DNA of 64,000 nt from Marinoscillum sp. MHG1-6. GTDB taxonomy: Bacteria; Bacteroidota; Bacteroidia; Cytophagales; Cyclobacteriaceae. The position numbers were made by a program, and so were the translations under genes. The stretch is from contig NZ_JAMZMI010000005.1 in the NCBI RefSeq assembly GCF_024714475.1, forward strand, positions 186,001 to 250,000. The letters are read 5' to 3'. Under the pieces are notes generated by a model. It was given only the letters and a program-made list of their open reading frames with translations, did no database searches and had not been told where the DNA came from. This document shows positions 43,465 to 52,710 of the stretch, piece by piece (position 1 is the stretch's first letter; every line of letters begins with the position of its first letter).

Positions 43465-44547
43465 ATGCCTCTGAAAAAAACGATCATTTCGTTTTTGGCC
43501 CTTATTTGTTGCCTGGTTGCCAAACCTCAAAGCGACTCGCTTTCCTGGCAGGAAAAATTCGCTCAATTAGAAATGGAGATGGATTCCCTCTTCATTTTTT
43601 CCATGATTGATAGCATTTTGAATACACAACCTGTGAAATACTCAGAGTGGTATATACGTGCAGGATATAACAGTAACTTTCTGAGCGCAGGGAGGAACTA
43701 TGGAATCAAACAACACTCAATTTCCCCTGCAATTTCATATTACCATAAATCAGGTGTTTTTGCAGATATGTCTGGTTACTGGAACAGCGGATTTGACCCA
43801 AAATACAATTTGACCATTGCATCTGTGGGCTACATGGGTCTTCTCGGAAAGAAATGGAGCTACACCGGAAGCTACGACCGCTGGTTTTATAATAGCAACA
43901 CGACATCCAACCGCCTCAACAATAACCTTTCTCTTTCCAGCGCATTTAGCACCAAAGTGTTCTACACATCATTTGACTACACCATGCTGTTTAGCGATTC
44001 TGACTTCGCCCAGAGGATTATAGGAACAATATCCGGCAACCTGAAAATCAGGAGAAGTAAATTCTTTGATAAGATTCAATTCTCCCCATCCATCTCGAGT
44101 ATTTATGGCAACAATCAAGTAATACAACAATTTTCAGGTGATATAATTGGTGAGTTTAGACAAAATGAGGCACTCAGAGAAAGCCTCAGAACGGAGGATT
44201 TCAGAGCTTATTCGGAATCTGTTCTTACCCAGGAGGAAAAGGATCTAATTTTCTTGATTCAAAACAACACCCGATTGACGCGTGAAGAAAAAAGACGCAG
44301 GACGACAGCCGTATACCTCAGCAATCCGGATATTCAGAACTATATCTATGACCTTCTCGAGACAAACAATAACGAGTATGGAATTATGAATATCAGCTTC
44401 AGCCTGCCCCTACTCCTCAAAAAGGACAATTTCACTTTTATAATTAGCTATTTATACAGCATTCCAGTGGCACTTCCGGGCGAGCAACACCTCAGCCCAT
44501 CAGGTTATTTTTCCGCTACTATATCATATCGAATTCCGGTCAGATAA
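43465..44547 (+). CDS. predicted outer-membrane beta-barrel protein, function unknown
   Basis: A 360-residue exported protein. A signal sequence (KKTIISFLALICCLVAK) is followed by an acidic helix, then alternating strands with many Tyr, Trp and Phe from residue 60, as in YSEWYIRAGYNSNFLSAG. A helical interruption lies at residues about 240-285 (LTQEEKDLIFLIQNNTRLT), and the final strand ends SATISYRIPVR. It lies 36 bp behind the Spy-like gene and is probably under the same ECF sigma control. I do not recognise the family. Confidence 0.6.
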   Translation: MPLKKTIISFLALICCLVAKPQSDSLSWQEKFAQLEMEMDSLFIFSMIDSILNTQPVKYSEWYIRAGYNSNFLSAGRNYGIKQHSISPAISYYHKSGVFADMSGYWNSGFDPKYNLTIASVGYMGLLGKKWSYTGSYDRWFYNSNTTSNRLNNNLSLSSAFSTKVFYTSFDYTMLFSDSDFAQRIIGTISGNLKIRRSKFFDKIQFSPSISSIYGNNQVIQQFSGDIIGEFRQNEALRESLRTEDFRAYSESVLTQEEKDLIFLIQNNTRLTREEKRRRTTAVYLSNPDIQNYIYDLLETNNNEYGIMNISFSLPLLLKKDNFTFIISYLYSIPVALPGEQHLSPSGYFSATISYRIPVR

Positions 44548-44584
44548 TATTTTTGAATCGTCAGGGTAATTTCACCGAAAGACC

Positions 44585-44592
44585 TACCTTTG
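44585..44592 (+). promoter_or_regulatory. -7 promoter element before pyrG
   Basis: TACCTTTG fits TAnnTTTG exactly and lies 36 bp before the pyrG ATG. No TTTG stands 19-21 bp upstream, so the -33 part is poor. Confidence 0.45.
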
Positions 44593-44628
44593 CATCCCGT
44601 AACAATAGCAAGGTCATAAACTCTTTCA

Positions 44629-46248
44629 ATGTCCAAAACCAAATACATTTTCGTTACGGGTGGCGTAACATCTTCGCTGGGAAAAGGTATCATCTCCGCA
44701 TCTTTAGGTAAACTTCTTCAGGCCAGAGGTCTCTCTGTAACCATTCAGAAATTTGACCCTTACATCAATGTAGACCCTGGAACACTTAACCCATATGAGC
44801 ATGGAGAATGCTATGTCACTGACGATGGAGCAGAGACAGACCTCGACCTGGGACACTATGAAAGGTTTCTGAATATCCCAACCTCTCAGAACAACAACGT
44901 TACCACAGGTAAGATTTATTACAATGTTATTCAAAAAGAGCGTGCCGGAGAGTTTCTTGGAAAAACTGTTCAGGTAATCCCGCACATCACGGATGAGATT
45001 AAAAACAACATATATAAGCTCGGGGATACCGGGAAATTTGACATTGTAATCACTGAGATTGGTGGATGTGTGGGTGATATTGAATCATTGCCGTTTATTG
45101 AAGCAGTGAGACAGGCTAAACTGGAGCTTGGTCCTACCAACTGTATAACGCTTCACCTGACACTGGTACCTTATCTCAAAACAGCAGGTGAGCTTAAAAC
45201 CAAGCCTACTCAGCATTCGGTAAAAGAACTACTAGAAGCCGGGGTTCAGCCTGACATCCTGGTATGTCGTTCAGAGTATCATCTTGATGCCGATATCAGA
45301 AAGAAACTGGCCTTGTTTTGCAACGTACCTGTTAACTGCGTCATTGAGTCAATTGATGCTGAATCAATTTATGATGTTCCTATTCTAATGCGTAAGGAGA
45401 AATTGGATGAGCGAGTTTTATCCAGGTTCAAAATGTCTTACAAAAAGGAACCAAAGATCGATCAGTGGAAAGAATTTTTGGGGCGCCTGAAAAACCCTAC
45501 CAGCGAAGTTCGAATTGGCCTTGTAGGAAAGTATGTTGAGCTTAAAGATTCCTACAAATCAATTGTTGAAGCTTTCACTCACGCCGGAGCAAACAACGAA
45601 ACAAAAGTGAAGTTGGAATGGATTCATTCGGAGGATGTTCAGGAAGATAATACTGAAAAGTTATTCGGACATCTCGATGGAATTCTGGTAGCCCCTGGTT
45701 TTGGAGAAAGAGGTATTGAGGGTAAAATCTCTACTGTTCAGTATGCACGTGAAAACGAAATTCCATTCTTCGGAATATGTCTGGGCATGCAGATGGCTGT
45801 TATTGAATTCGCCAGAAATGTCTTGAAACTGAAGAAAGCGAACAGTTCAGAGATGAATCCGAAGACCAAACATCCGGTAATCAACCTGATGGAAGAGCAA
45901 AAGAATATTACCGATAAAGGAGGAACCATGCGACTGGGTGCCTATAGCTGCCAAATCAAAAAAGGAAGCAAGGCATACAATGTCTATGGGCAGTCAAAAA
46001 TCTCCGAAAGGCATAGACATAGATATGAGTTTAACAGCGAATATTTAGAGGCCTATGAACAGGCAGGAATGATTGCCTCGGGGATCAATCCTGAAAACAA
46101 CCTGGTGGAAATGATCGAATTAACCGATCACCCCTGGTTTATTGGGACGCAGTTTCACCCGGAGCTTAAGTCTACAGTGATTAACCCACATCCCCTTTTC
46201 GTAAAATTTGTAAGAGCTGCAATGAATTACAGAAGCAGTAAATCATAA
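44629..46248 (+). CDS. pyrG: CTP synthase
   Basis: A 539-residue enzyme that turns UTP into CTP with ATP and glutamine. The synthetase half begins [17 protein letters not shown], the P-loop region, and has [19 protein letters not shown] and [16 protein letters not shown], which bind Mg and nucleotide. The glutaminase half begins near residue 290; its nucleophile is in [12 protein letters not shown] and the His-Glu pair in FHPELKSTV. Length and motifs are normal. It is followed by yidC at 31 bp. Confidence 0.98.
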   Translation: MSKTKYIFVTGGVTSSLGKGIISASLGKLLQARGLSVTIQKFDPYINVDPGTLNPYEHGECYVTDDGAETDLDLGHYERFLNIPTSQNNNVTTGKIYYNVIQKERAGEFLGKTVQVIPHITDEIKNNIYKLGDTGKFDIVITEIGGCVGDIESLPFIEAVRQAKLELGPTNCITLHLTLVPYLKTAGELKTKPTQHSVKELLEAGVQPDILVCRSEYHLDADIRKKLALFCNVPVNCVIESIDAESIYDVPILMRKEKLDERVLSRFKMSYKKEPKIDQWKEFLGRLKNPTSEVRIGLVGKYVELKDSYKSIVEAFTHAGANNETKVKLEWIHSEDVQEDNTEKLFGHLDGILVAPGFGERGIEGKISTVQYARENEIPFFGICLGMQMAVIEFARNVLKLKKANSSEMNPKTKHPVINLMEEQKNITDKGGTMRLGAYSCQIKKGSKAYNVYGQSKISERHRHRYEFNSEYLEAYEQAGMIASGINPENNLVEMIELTDHPWFIGTQFHPELKSTVINPHPLFVKFVRAAMNYRSSKS

Positions 46249-46279
46249 GAATAACTATTTCGTTAGTATCAAATCAATC

Positions 46280-48112
46280 ATGGATAGAAATCAAATTATA
46301 GGTCTTGTGGTGATGTTGGTATTCATAACGGTGTACTTCCAGTTTTTTGCACCCGAACCACCAGCACAACAAGCAACACCTGAGTCAAGCACGACTGAAC
46401 AAGTTGTTACTGACTCAACTTCAGCTTCGGTATCTACTGCCCCTGCCCTTACGGACAGCGCAAAGGCTAAACTGGATGAATTAAAGTATGGAATTTTTTC
46501 AGGGAACACTGTTGGAGAGGAAAAACTCATCACCATTGAAAATGAAGACATGGTCGTCACTTTCAATACTAAAGGTGCATCTGTTGAAGAGGTCATATTG
46601 AAAAAACACCTGGACTTCCGTGGAGAGCCGTTGGTATTGATCGATAAAGATCATGCTCAGCAACACATTCAACTAAATCACCTTTCGAGGAACATTGACT
46701 TGGCTGAACTTTATTTCCAGGTTGGGAAATATAAAAATATCCTATCTGGTGATGAGTCTACCAATATCGTCTTTACGCTAAACGTGCAAGGCGATCAGAA
46801 AATCACGTACGAGTACTCCATCGCAGGAAAAGGTTATGAAGTGGGAATGAAGATTCTCCAGTCTGGTATGGAGCCCTTATTGGAAAACGGGATCAATTTT
46901 GCCTGGGAGCAAAACATGAACCGTGTAGAAATGGACTTCAAAGATGCTCGTAATCGCTCTACCGTAAAGTACAGATACACCGATGGCGATGTGGATGAAC
47001 TGGATGCCAGATCTACTGAAAAAGAGGCCGAGACATTGGAGTTGCCTTCCAATTGGATCTCTTTCCGTCAGAAGTTCTTCACCTCTGCGATCATCTCAAA
47101 TACTGCACCATTTGAAAAAGGAGATGTTTCTTCTGTCATAGATTTTAGTGATAGCAGCTCGGTCAAAAATGTTTCAATGAATTTAAGCTTATCATATGAG
47201 GCATTCATTGGAAATAACACCGATCTGAAATTTTATTACGGCCCGAACAACTATGCCTTGTTGAAAAAAGTGGCTCCTGACTTTGGCGAAAACGTGGAGC
47301 TGGGATGGAGCATTCTTTCATGGATTAACAAGTTTGCCATTATTCCAATTTTCCATTTTCTGGAAAACTACATCTCCAGCTATGGAATCATTATCATCAT
47401 CATGGTATTTATTCTGAAGCTGGTGCTTTCACCTTTGACATACACCTCACACATGGGTATGGCGAAAATGAGAGTCCTTAAGCCGGAACTGGATGAGATA
47501 AAAGCTAAGCATGGTGATGACATGCAAAAAGCGCAGCAAGAACAAATGGCACTTTATCAGAAGGTAGGAATCAATCCGCTTAGTGGTTGTATCCCGATGC
47601 TCCTGCAAATGCCGATTTTGTTTGCAATGTTCTATTTCTTCCCGAATTCCATTGAGCTTAGGCAACAAAGCTTTTTATGGGCACATGACCTATCAACCTA
47701 TGATAGCGTGCTTAATTTGCCATTCACGATCCCATTCTACGGAGATCATGTTAGTTTATTCACGCTATTAATGACAGCTTCCACGATCTTGTATACCTGG
47801 TCGAACAGCCAAATGACAGCCTCTGTACAAGGGCCAATGAAAACCCTTCAGTACGTGATGCCTATTATGTTCCTATTCTTCCTAAACAGCTATTCAGCAG
47901 GATTGACTTTCTATTACTTCATTTCCAATATTGTTTCATTTGGACAGATCGCAATCTTCAGAAAACTTATTGATGAAGAAAAAATCAAGCGCATTCTGGA
48001 AGAGAACAGAAAGAAGAACGCCAATAAGAAGAAATCTTCGTTCCAACAAAGGCTTGAAGACGCTATGAAAGCTCAGGATCAGAAGAAAAAGTCTCGCTCA
48101 AACAAAAAGTAA
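46280..48112 (+). CDS. yidC: membrane protein insertase YidC
   Basis: A 610-residue Oxa1/YidC-type insertase. TM1 at residues 5-21 is followed by a Thr/Ser-rich linker, a large periplasmic beta domain (about 80-350) and five C-terminal TMs. LKLVLSPLTYTSHMGMAKMR is the conserved helix with its hydrophilic groove Lys/Arg, then the cytoplasmic coiled hairpin, and GCIPMLLQMPILFAMFYFF. The C-terminus of about 50 residues is very basic and likely touches the ribosome. It inserts small membrane proteins alone or with SecYEG. A strong terminator follows. Confidence 0.97.
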   Translation: MDRNQIIGLVVMLVFITVYFQFFAPEPPAQQATPESSTTEQVVTDSTSASVSTAPALTDSAKAKLDELKYGIFSGNTVGEEKLITIENEDMVVTFNTKGASVEEVILKKHLDFRGEPLVLIDKDHAQQHIQLNHLSRNIDLAELYFQVGKYKNILSGDESTNIVFTLNVQGDQKITYEYSIAGKGYEVGMKILQSGMEPLLENGINFAWEQNMNRVEMDFKDARNRSTVKYRYTDGDVDELDARSTEKEAETLELPSNWISFRQKFFTSAIISNTAPFEKGDVSSVIDFSDSSSVKNVSMNLSLSYEAFIGNNTDLKFYYGPNNYALLKKVAPDFGENVELGWSILSWINKFAIIPIFHFLENYISSYGIIIIIMVFILKLVLSPLTYTSHMGMAKMRVLKPELDEIKAKHGDDMQKAQQEQMALYQKVGINPLSGCIPMLLQMPILFAMFYFFPNSIELRQQSFLWAHDLSTYDSVLNLPFTIPFYGDHVSLFTLLMTASTILYTWSNSQMTASVQGPMKTLQYVMPIMFLFFLNSYSAGLTFYYFISNIVSFGQIAIFRKLIDEEKIKRILEENRKKNANKKKSSFQQRLEDAMKAQDQKKKSRSNKK

Positions 48113-48167
48113 TACACTACTTATACACATTCAGATTGTTAATTATCTGATTACTAGATATATAATT

Positions 48168-48194
48168 AAAACCACTGGCCTCGCCAGTGGTTTT
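48168..48194 (+). terminator. strong intrinsic terminator after yidC
   Basis: AAAACCACTGGC and GCCAGTGGTTTT form a perfect 12-bp stem with a CTC loop, followed by CGC and a run of seven Ts (48198-48204). Confidence 0.88.
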
Positions 48195-48207
48195 CGCTTT
48201 TTTTGGA

Positions 48208-48238
48208 TTTGAGTTCCGTTGGACTCTGGATATATTTG
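48208..48238 (+). promoter_or_regulatory. promoter of the parA operon
   Basis: TTTG at 48208-48211 and TATATTTG at 48231-48238 match the Bacteroidota -33 and -7 consensus perfectly with a 19-bp spacer. Transcription would start about 40 bases before the parA ATG and just behind the yidC terminator. Confidence 0.65.
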
Positions 48239-48282
48239 TGTCCTTGTCTTTTTTAAGGGTCAAACACTTTGAAGTATCTACT

Positions 48283-49059
48283 ATGGGAAAAATCATTGCG
48301 ATAGCTAATCAAAAAGGTGGTGTTGGTAAAACCACATCAGCAATCAATCTTGCCGCCAGTCTGGCAGCACTCGAGCTAAAAACACTGATTGTCGATGCCG
48401 ATCCTCAGGCAAATGCTACCTCAGGCGTAGGCATCAACCCGAAAGACGTTGAAGCCAGCATCTATGAATGTATGGTAGATAATGTGGATCCGTACGATTG
48501 CATTGTTAAGACTGACAATAAATACCTTGATCTCCTCCCTTCTCATATTGATTTGGTTGGAGCGGAAGTTGAGATGGTAAGCATCAACCAGAGGGAAAAC
48601 AAAATGAAGGCGGCACTAGCCGACGTGAAAAAGGAATATGATTTCATTATCATTGACTGCTCCCCTTCACTTGGTCTGATAACCGTAAATGCACTCACTG
48701 CTGCAGATTCGATCATCATACCTGTTCAGTGCGAGTACTTCGCCCTTGAAGGTCTCGGAAAGCTTTTGAATACCATCAAAATCATCCAGAACAGACTCAA
48801 TCCTGATCTGGCGATCGAGGGTATCCTTCTTACTATGTACGATCTGAGATTGAATCTGTCAAACCAGGTTGTAGAAGAGGTGAAAACGCATTTCAAATCA
48901 ATGGTATTCAGCACGCTGATACCTAGAAATATCAAGCTAAGTGAATCTCCAAGTTTTGGGGTGCCGGCTATCAGTCATGACGCTGAAAGTAAAGGAGCTT
49001 TGGCTTATCTAAATCTTGCAAAAGAAATATTAGAAAAAAATCAAGTAGAGGCAGCATAA
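48283..49059 (+). CDS. parA: chromosome partitioning ATPase ParA (Soj)
   Basis: A 258-residue deviant Walker ATPase. The ATG at 48283 opens MGKIIAIANQKGGVGKTTSA, with the signature Lys of the deviant Walker A; upstream in-frame codons would fall inside the terminator and promoter. Walker A' is LIVDADPQANATSG and Walker B DFIIIDCSPSLGL. It binds DNA non-specifically as an ATP dimer and pulls ParB-bound origins apart. It is followed by parB at 9 bp. Chromosomal type, as relatives beside dapB and lepB are. Confidence 0.95.
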   Translation: MGKIIAIANQKGGVGKTTSAINLAASLAALELKTLIVDADPQANATSGVGINPKDVEASIYECMVDNVDPYDCIVKTDNKYLDLLPSHIDLVGAEVEMVSINQRENKMKAALADVKKEYDFIIIDCSPSLGLITVNALTAADSIIIPVQCEYFALEGLGKLLNTIKIIQNRLNPDLAIEGILLTMYDLRLNLSNQVVEEVKTHFKSMVFSTLIPRNIKLSESPSFGVPAISHDAESKGALAYLNLAKEILEKNQVEAA

Positions 49060-49068
49060 GGAGAGTTC

Positions 49069-49959
49069 ATGGCGGAAAAGTGGAAAAAAAGAAGCGGGTT
49101 AGGAAGAGGTCTGGGTGCATTACTTGATGACACTGAAGAAAAAGAAACCTTAAGTGGTGCTGGTGCCACCATTCGCGGGGCGATCAATGAGATCCCTCTT
49201 GATCAAATTGAGGTCAATCCGTTTCAGCCTCGAACTGACTTCAATGAAGAAGCCCTCAATGAGCTTGCTGAATCCATTAAAGTTCAGGGAATAATTCAAC
49301 CAATCACTGTTCGCGCTCTCAGCGAGACTGAGTTCCAGCTTATCTCTGGTGAGCGAAGATTTCAGGCTTCAAAGCGTGCAGGATTAGAAAAAATCCCTGC
49401 ATATATCCGTACCGCCGATGACCAGCAAATGCTGGAGATGGCGCTCATCGAGAATATTCAAAGAGAGAATCTTAACGCTATAGAAATAGCGTTGAGTTAT
49501 CAGCGCCTTTTGTCTGAATGTGATCTCAAGCAAGAACAGTTAGGTGACCGAGTAGGAAAAAACAGGACTACGGTTAATAATTACCTACGTCTTCTTAAAC
49601 TTCCGCCGGATATCCAGATTGCCCTTAGAGATGGTAAAATTTCAATGGGCCACGCAAGAGCTATCATCAATATTGAAAATGTTGATGCGCAACTGGATAT
49701 TTTCAAAAAGATCATCGCGCAGGAGCTCTCAGTGCGAAAAGTAGAAGAGTTAGTACGTGCCATTGGAAAACCGAAAACAGAAACTCTAAAACCAGAACCA
49801 CAGGTTAACCCTGAAATTCAGGCAATTGAAAATAGGCTTACCTCCCACTTCGGAACAAGGATTTCAATAAAATCTGATACCAAAAACAAGGGTGAGATAA
49901 AGATCCCGTTTGTATCTTCGGATGAACTAAACAGAATTTTGGATATTCTCGATCTCTGA
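49069..49959 (+). CDS. parB: chromosome partitioning protein ParB (Spo0J)
   Basis: A 296-residue CTP-dependent DNA clamp. The N-terminus SGLGRGLGALL is the ParA-contact motif. The CTP-binding core has NPFQPRTDFNEEALNELAES, SGERRFQASKRAG (the GERRxxA box) and ALIENIQRENLN. The HTH follows (LKQEQLGDRVGKNRTTVNNY) and recognises parS, and the C-terminus (about 240-296) dimerises. No parS-like palindrome was seen anywhere in the window. It begins 9 bp after parA. Confidence 0.95.
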   Translation: MAEKWKKRSGLGRGLGALLDDTEEKETLSGAGATIRGAINEIPLDQIEVNPFQPRTDFNEEALNELAESIKVQGIIQPITVRALSETEFQLISGERRFQASKRAGLEKIPAYIRTADDQQMLEMALIENIQRENLNAIEIALSYQRLLSECDLKQEQLGDRVGKNRTTVNNYLRLLKLPPDIQIALRDGKISMGHARAIINIENVDAQLDIFKKIIAQELSVRKVEELVRAIGKPKTETLKPEPQVNPEIQAIENRLTSHFGTRISIKSDTKNKGEIKIPFVSSDELNRILDILDL

Positions 49960-49960
49960 A

Positions 49961-50536
49961 ATGATCAGGTATTTATTCGTTATCACAGTTTTATTCTGGA
50001 TTTTTGAGTCAAATGCACAGATCAGCAAGGCTGACTCTATCTTTTTGATGACGGATGCTAACCTGGAATCCTTTCAATCTGTATCTAAGCTAAATCCACA
50101 AAAAGCGGCATTTCTTTCAGCCATTGTACCGGGACTTGGTCAGGCATATAACAACCAGTACTGGAAGATTCCTATTATTTATGGTGGCGGGATCATTTTC
50201 GCGCATTATATAAGCTATAACCATCGCATTTATCAGGAGATGCAAAATGCCTTGATTGCCGAGACAGATCAAAGCGAGAGCACTGTAAACTTTTATGCTG
50301 GCATCTTTAATCAAACAGCCCTGGAAAACAACCGAAATGTCTTCAGGCGCAACAGAGATTTTCTAATCATTCTTACCTCGGCATTCTATTTACTCAATAT
50401 CGTAGAGGCCCATGTATCTGCCCATTTGGATGAATTTGAGGTGAATGAGAACCTTTCCATGACAATAGTACCTGTTGTTGAGTCAACTCCATTAATTTCG
50501 CGTGCAGTAGGATTTTCTGTCTCACTTAACTTTTAG
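49961..50536 (+). CDS. DUF5683 membrane protein
   Basis: A 191-residue protein beginning 1 bp after the parB stop. A signal peptide ends at SNAQ, and AAFLSAIVPGLGQAYNNQYW, the DUF5683 hallmark, precedes two TM helices (IYGGGIIFAHYIS and FLIILTSAFYLLNIV). The C-terminal strand region VESTPLISRAVGFSVSLNF ends like an outer-membrane or periplasmic domain. The family is regularly found between parB and dapB in Bacteroidota; its function is unknown. Confidence 0.85.
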   Translation: MIRYLFVITVLFWIFESNAQISKADSIFLMTDANLESFQSVSKLNPQKAAFLSAIVPGLGQAYNNQYWKIPIIYGGGIIFAHYISYNHRIYQEMQNALIAETDQSESTVNFYAGIFNQTALENNRNVFRRNRDFLIILTSAFYLLNIVEAHVSAHLDEFEVNENLSMTIVPVVESTPLISRAVGFSVSLNF

Positions 50537-50538
50537 CA

Positions 50539-51258
50539 ATGCGAATAGCACTAGTCGGATATGGCAAAATGGGAAAAGCAATTGAAGCTCTTGCCCAAGC
50601 GGCCGGACATGAAATCAGCTTTATCATCGACGCTGATAACACTCAGGACATTAATAATATATCTCCCGAAAATACGGATGTAGCCATTGAATTCTCACAG
50701 CCTTCTTCGGCCTATCAGAACATCAAGACCCTACTGAGTAATAGAGTAAAAACCATGGTCGGTACTACCGGATGGCTGGATCAGTATGAGGAGATGGCTG
50801 CTCTTTGCAATAGTAATAATGGAACTTTCTTATATGCTTCCAACTACAGCATTGGGGTCAACCTATTCTTTGAGTTGAATAAATGGCTAGCCGAAAAGAT
50901 GGCTTCCCTAAGCGACTTCAAAGCAGAGATGGAAGAAATCCATCACACAGAAAAGAAAGACGCTCCAAGTGGAACCGCGATTACCTTAGCGGAAGGGGTG
51001 ATTGAAAAAAATCAATCCATCAGCAAATGGGTGAATGAAGAGACTGATGCTGCTGACGCTATTGGCATTATCTCCCTTCGTGAGCCCGGAGTTCCGGGAA
51101 CCCACACCATCAAATATGACTCTCCATTAGAGAGCATTGAAATCAAGCATACCGCACATGACAGAAAAGTTTTTGCCAGTGGTGTAATAAAGGTGGCCGA
51201 ATGGTTTACTAACCAATCAGGTGTATTAACTATGGCAGATTTTTTAAAACAATCTTAA
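50539..51258 (+). CDS. dapB: 4-hydroxy-tetrahydrodipicolinate reductase
   Basis: A 239-residue NAD(P)H enzyme of lysine and diaminopimelate synthesis. The dinucleotide site is IALVGYGKMGKAIEALA. The catalytic region is MEEIHHTEKKDAPSGTAITL, with the conserved His pair, the Lys and the GTA loop. The protein is a little shorter than E. coli DapB (273), as is usual in this phylum. It starts 2 bp after DUF5683 and its stop touches the lepB ATG, so translation is coupled. Confidence 0.96.
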   Translation: MRIALVGYGKMGKAIEALAQAAGHEISFIIDADNTQDINNISPENTDVAIEFSQPSSAYQNIKTLLSNRVKTMVGTTGWLDQYEEMAALCNSNNGTFLYASNYSIGVNLFFELNKWLAEKMASLSDFKAEMEEIHHTEKKDAPSGTAITLAEGVIEKNQSISKWVNEETDAADAIGIISLREPGVPGTHTIKYDSPLESIEIKHTAHDRKVFASGVIKVAEWFTNQSGVLTMADFLKQS

Positions 51259-52707
51259 ATGTATCTTAACGATTTCAGCCTGACATTTTGCATCATCGTA
51301 CTGGGTGGCTGGTACCTGATGCAGGGCATTGCCTACCATAAATTTTTTGAAAAGGCGAACCAGCCCTCGTGGATTGGATGGGTGCCATTTTATAACTATT
51401 ACGTACACATGAAAATCATTGGACGACCTGTTTGGTGGGTCGCCCTCCTGTTTGTGCCTGTTGTCAATTTCTTTATTGCGCTTACTGCTCATTTGGATCT
51501 AATGAAGTCATTTGGTCGGTATTCTTATGTGGACCAGTCACTGGGAGTTATTTTCGCTCCTTTTTACATGGTTTACATAGCCTTTGCTGATACTAAATAT
51601 GAAGGAAAAGCCACAGAGCTGCCAAAGCGCAAAAGAACGATTGTTCAGGAATGGTTTGAGGCGATTGTCTTTGCAGTCTTTGCTGCGACCTTTATCAGGT
51701 GGATATTCATGGAAGCTTATGTGATCCCAACACCTTCGATGGAAAAATCTTTACTGGTTGGCGACTTCCTTTTCGTAAGCAAGATCAATTACGGGCCAAG
51801 AACCCCAAAAACACCCTTTCAGATTCCTCTGACACATGCTACGATATGGGGATCGGATGCCCCCTCCTATTCTGACGCGATTCAGTTGCCACAGTTTAGG
51901 CTTCCCTCATTAGGGAAAGTTGACAGAGGCGATGTCGTCGTATTTAACTACCCTCCGGAATTCAAGCATCCAAAGGATTTACGTACTCACTATATCAAAA
52001 GATGTGTAGCTGTTGCGGGCGACACCATAGAAGTAAAGGCCGGCCAGGTTTATATCAATGGAAAACCTCAGGATAACCCTGAGCTTATGCAACATGATTA
52101 TTTCATCAAAGCCAACAAACTGGTCAGTGATCATAACTGGATGAAAATCATTGAAAAGTATGACCTTTTCCAAGACTTAAGACCCGTGAAACTACAGGGT
52201 GGTATCACTTCTTTTTATGCAATGACAAATAGCGAGGTAGCCAGGGAATTGGAAAAGCTGGATTTTGTTGAAAGCGTTAAAATTCAACTACGTGACACCT
52301 CAATCGTTGAGCCGGAAATTTTCCCGGACGCAAGGTACTATCCATGGAATGCTGACTATTTCGGTCCATTGGAGCTACCCTTTAGAGGGATGACGATTCA
52401 GGCTGACGAATATGCATTGGCTAAGTATGGCAGCACCATCAAAAACTACGAAGAGCTTGATGATGTGAAAATCGATATCGACAAGCTTTTTATCAACGGA
52501 CAGGAAGTGGCTGAATATACCTTCACAAAAGATTACTTCTTCATGATGGGTGACAACCGTCACAACTCCGCTGACTCAAGGTATTGGGGTTTTGTACCCG
52601 AGGATTTTGTTGTTGGAGAAGCTTCATTTATCTGGATGTCCATGGATGATCGCAATTCATTCCCTGCTAACATCCGATGGAAAAGGCTTTTCAAGCCAAT
52701 CGAATAA
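51259..52707 (+). CDS. lepB: signal peptidase I with N-terminal DUF5684 domain
   Basis: A 482-residue leader peptidase. Residues 1-110 form a three- or four-helix membrane domain of the DUF5684 type (YLMQGIAYHKFFEKANQPSW and WVPFYNYYVHMKIIG). The peptidase follows: a TM near 130-147, the catalytic Ser160 in VIPTPSMEKSL, and the catalytic Lys247 in HYIKRCVAVAGD. A long inserted region (about 275-400) separates these from the C-terminal box MMGDNRHNSADSRYWGFV. It cleaves signal peptides in the periplasm. It abuts dapB directly and converges with ung. Confidence 0.94.
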   Translation: MYLNDFSLTFCIIVLGGWYLMQGIAYHKFFEKANQPSWIGWVPFYNYYVHMKIIGRPVWWVALLFVPVVNFFIALTAHLDLMKSFGRYSYVDQSLGVIFAPFYMVYIAFADTKYEGKATELPKRKRTIVQEWFEAIVFAVFAATFIRWIFMEAYVIPTPSMEKSLLVGDFLFVSKINYGPRTPKTPFQIPLTHATIWGSDAPSYSDAIQLPQFRLPSLGKVDRGDVVVFNYPPEFKHPKDLRTHYIKRCVAVAGDTIEVKAGQVYINGKPQDNPELMQHDYFIKANKLVSDHNWMKIIEKYDLFQDLRPVKLQGGITSFYAMTNSEVARELEKLDFVESVKIQLRDTSIVEPEIFPDARYYPWNADYFGPLELPFRGMTIQADEYALAKYGSTIKNYEELDDVKIDIDKLFINGQEVAEYTFTKDYFFMMGDNRHNSADSRYWGFVPEDFVVGEASFIWMSMDDRNSFPANIRWKRLFKPIE

Positions 52708-52710
52708 AGA

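Noticed and set aside
48283-49959. parS sites around parA-parB
   Set aside because: Every CACGTG-like core I noticed in the window lacks the flanking palindrome of parS.
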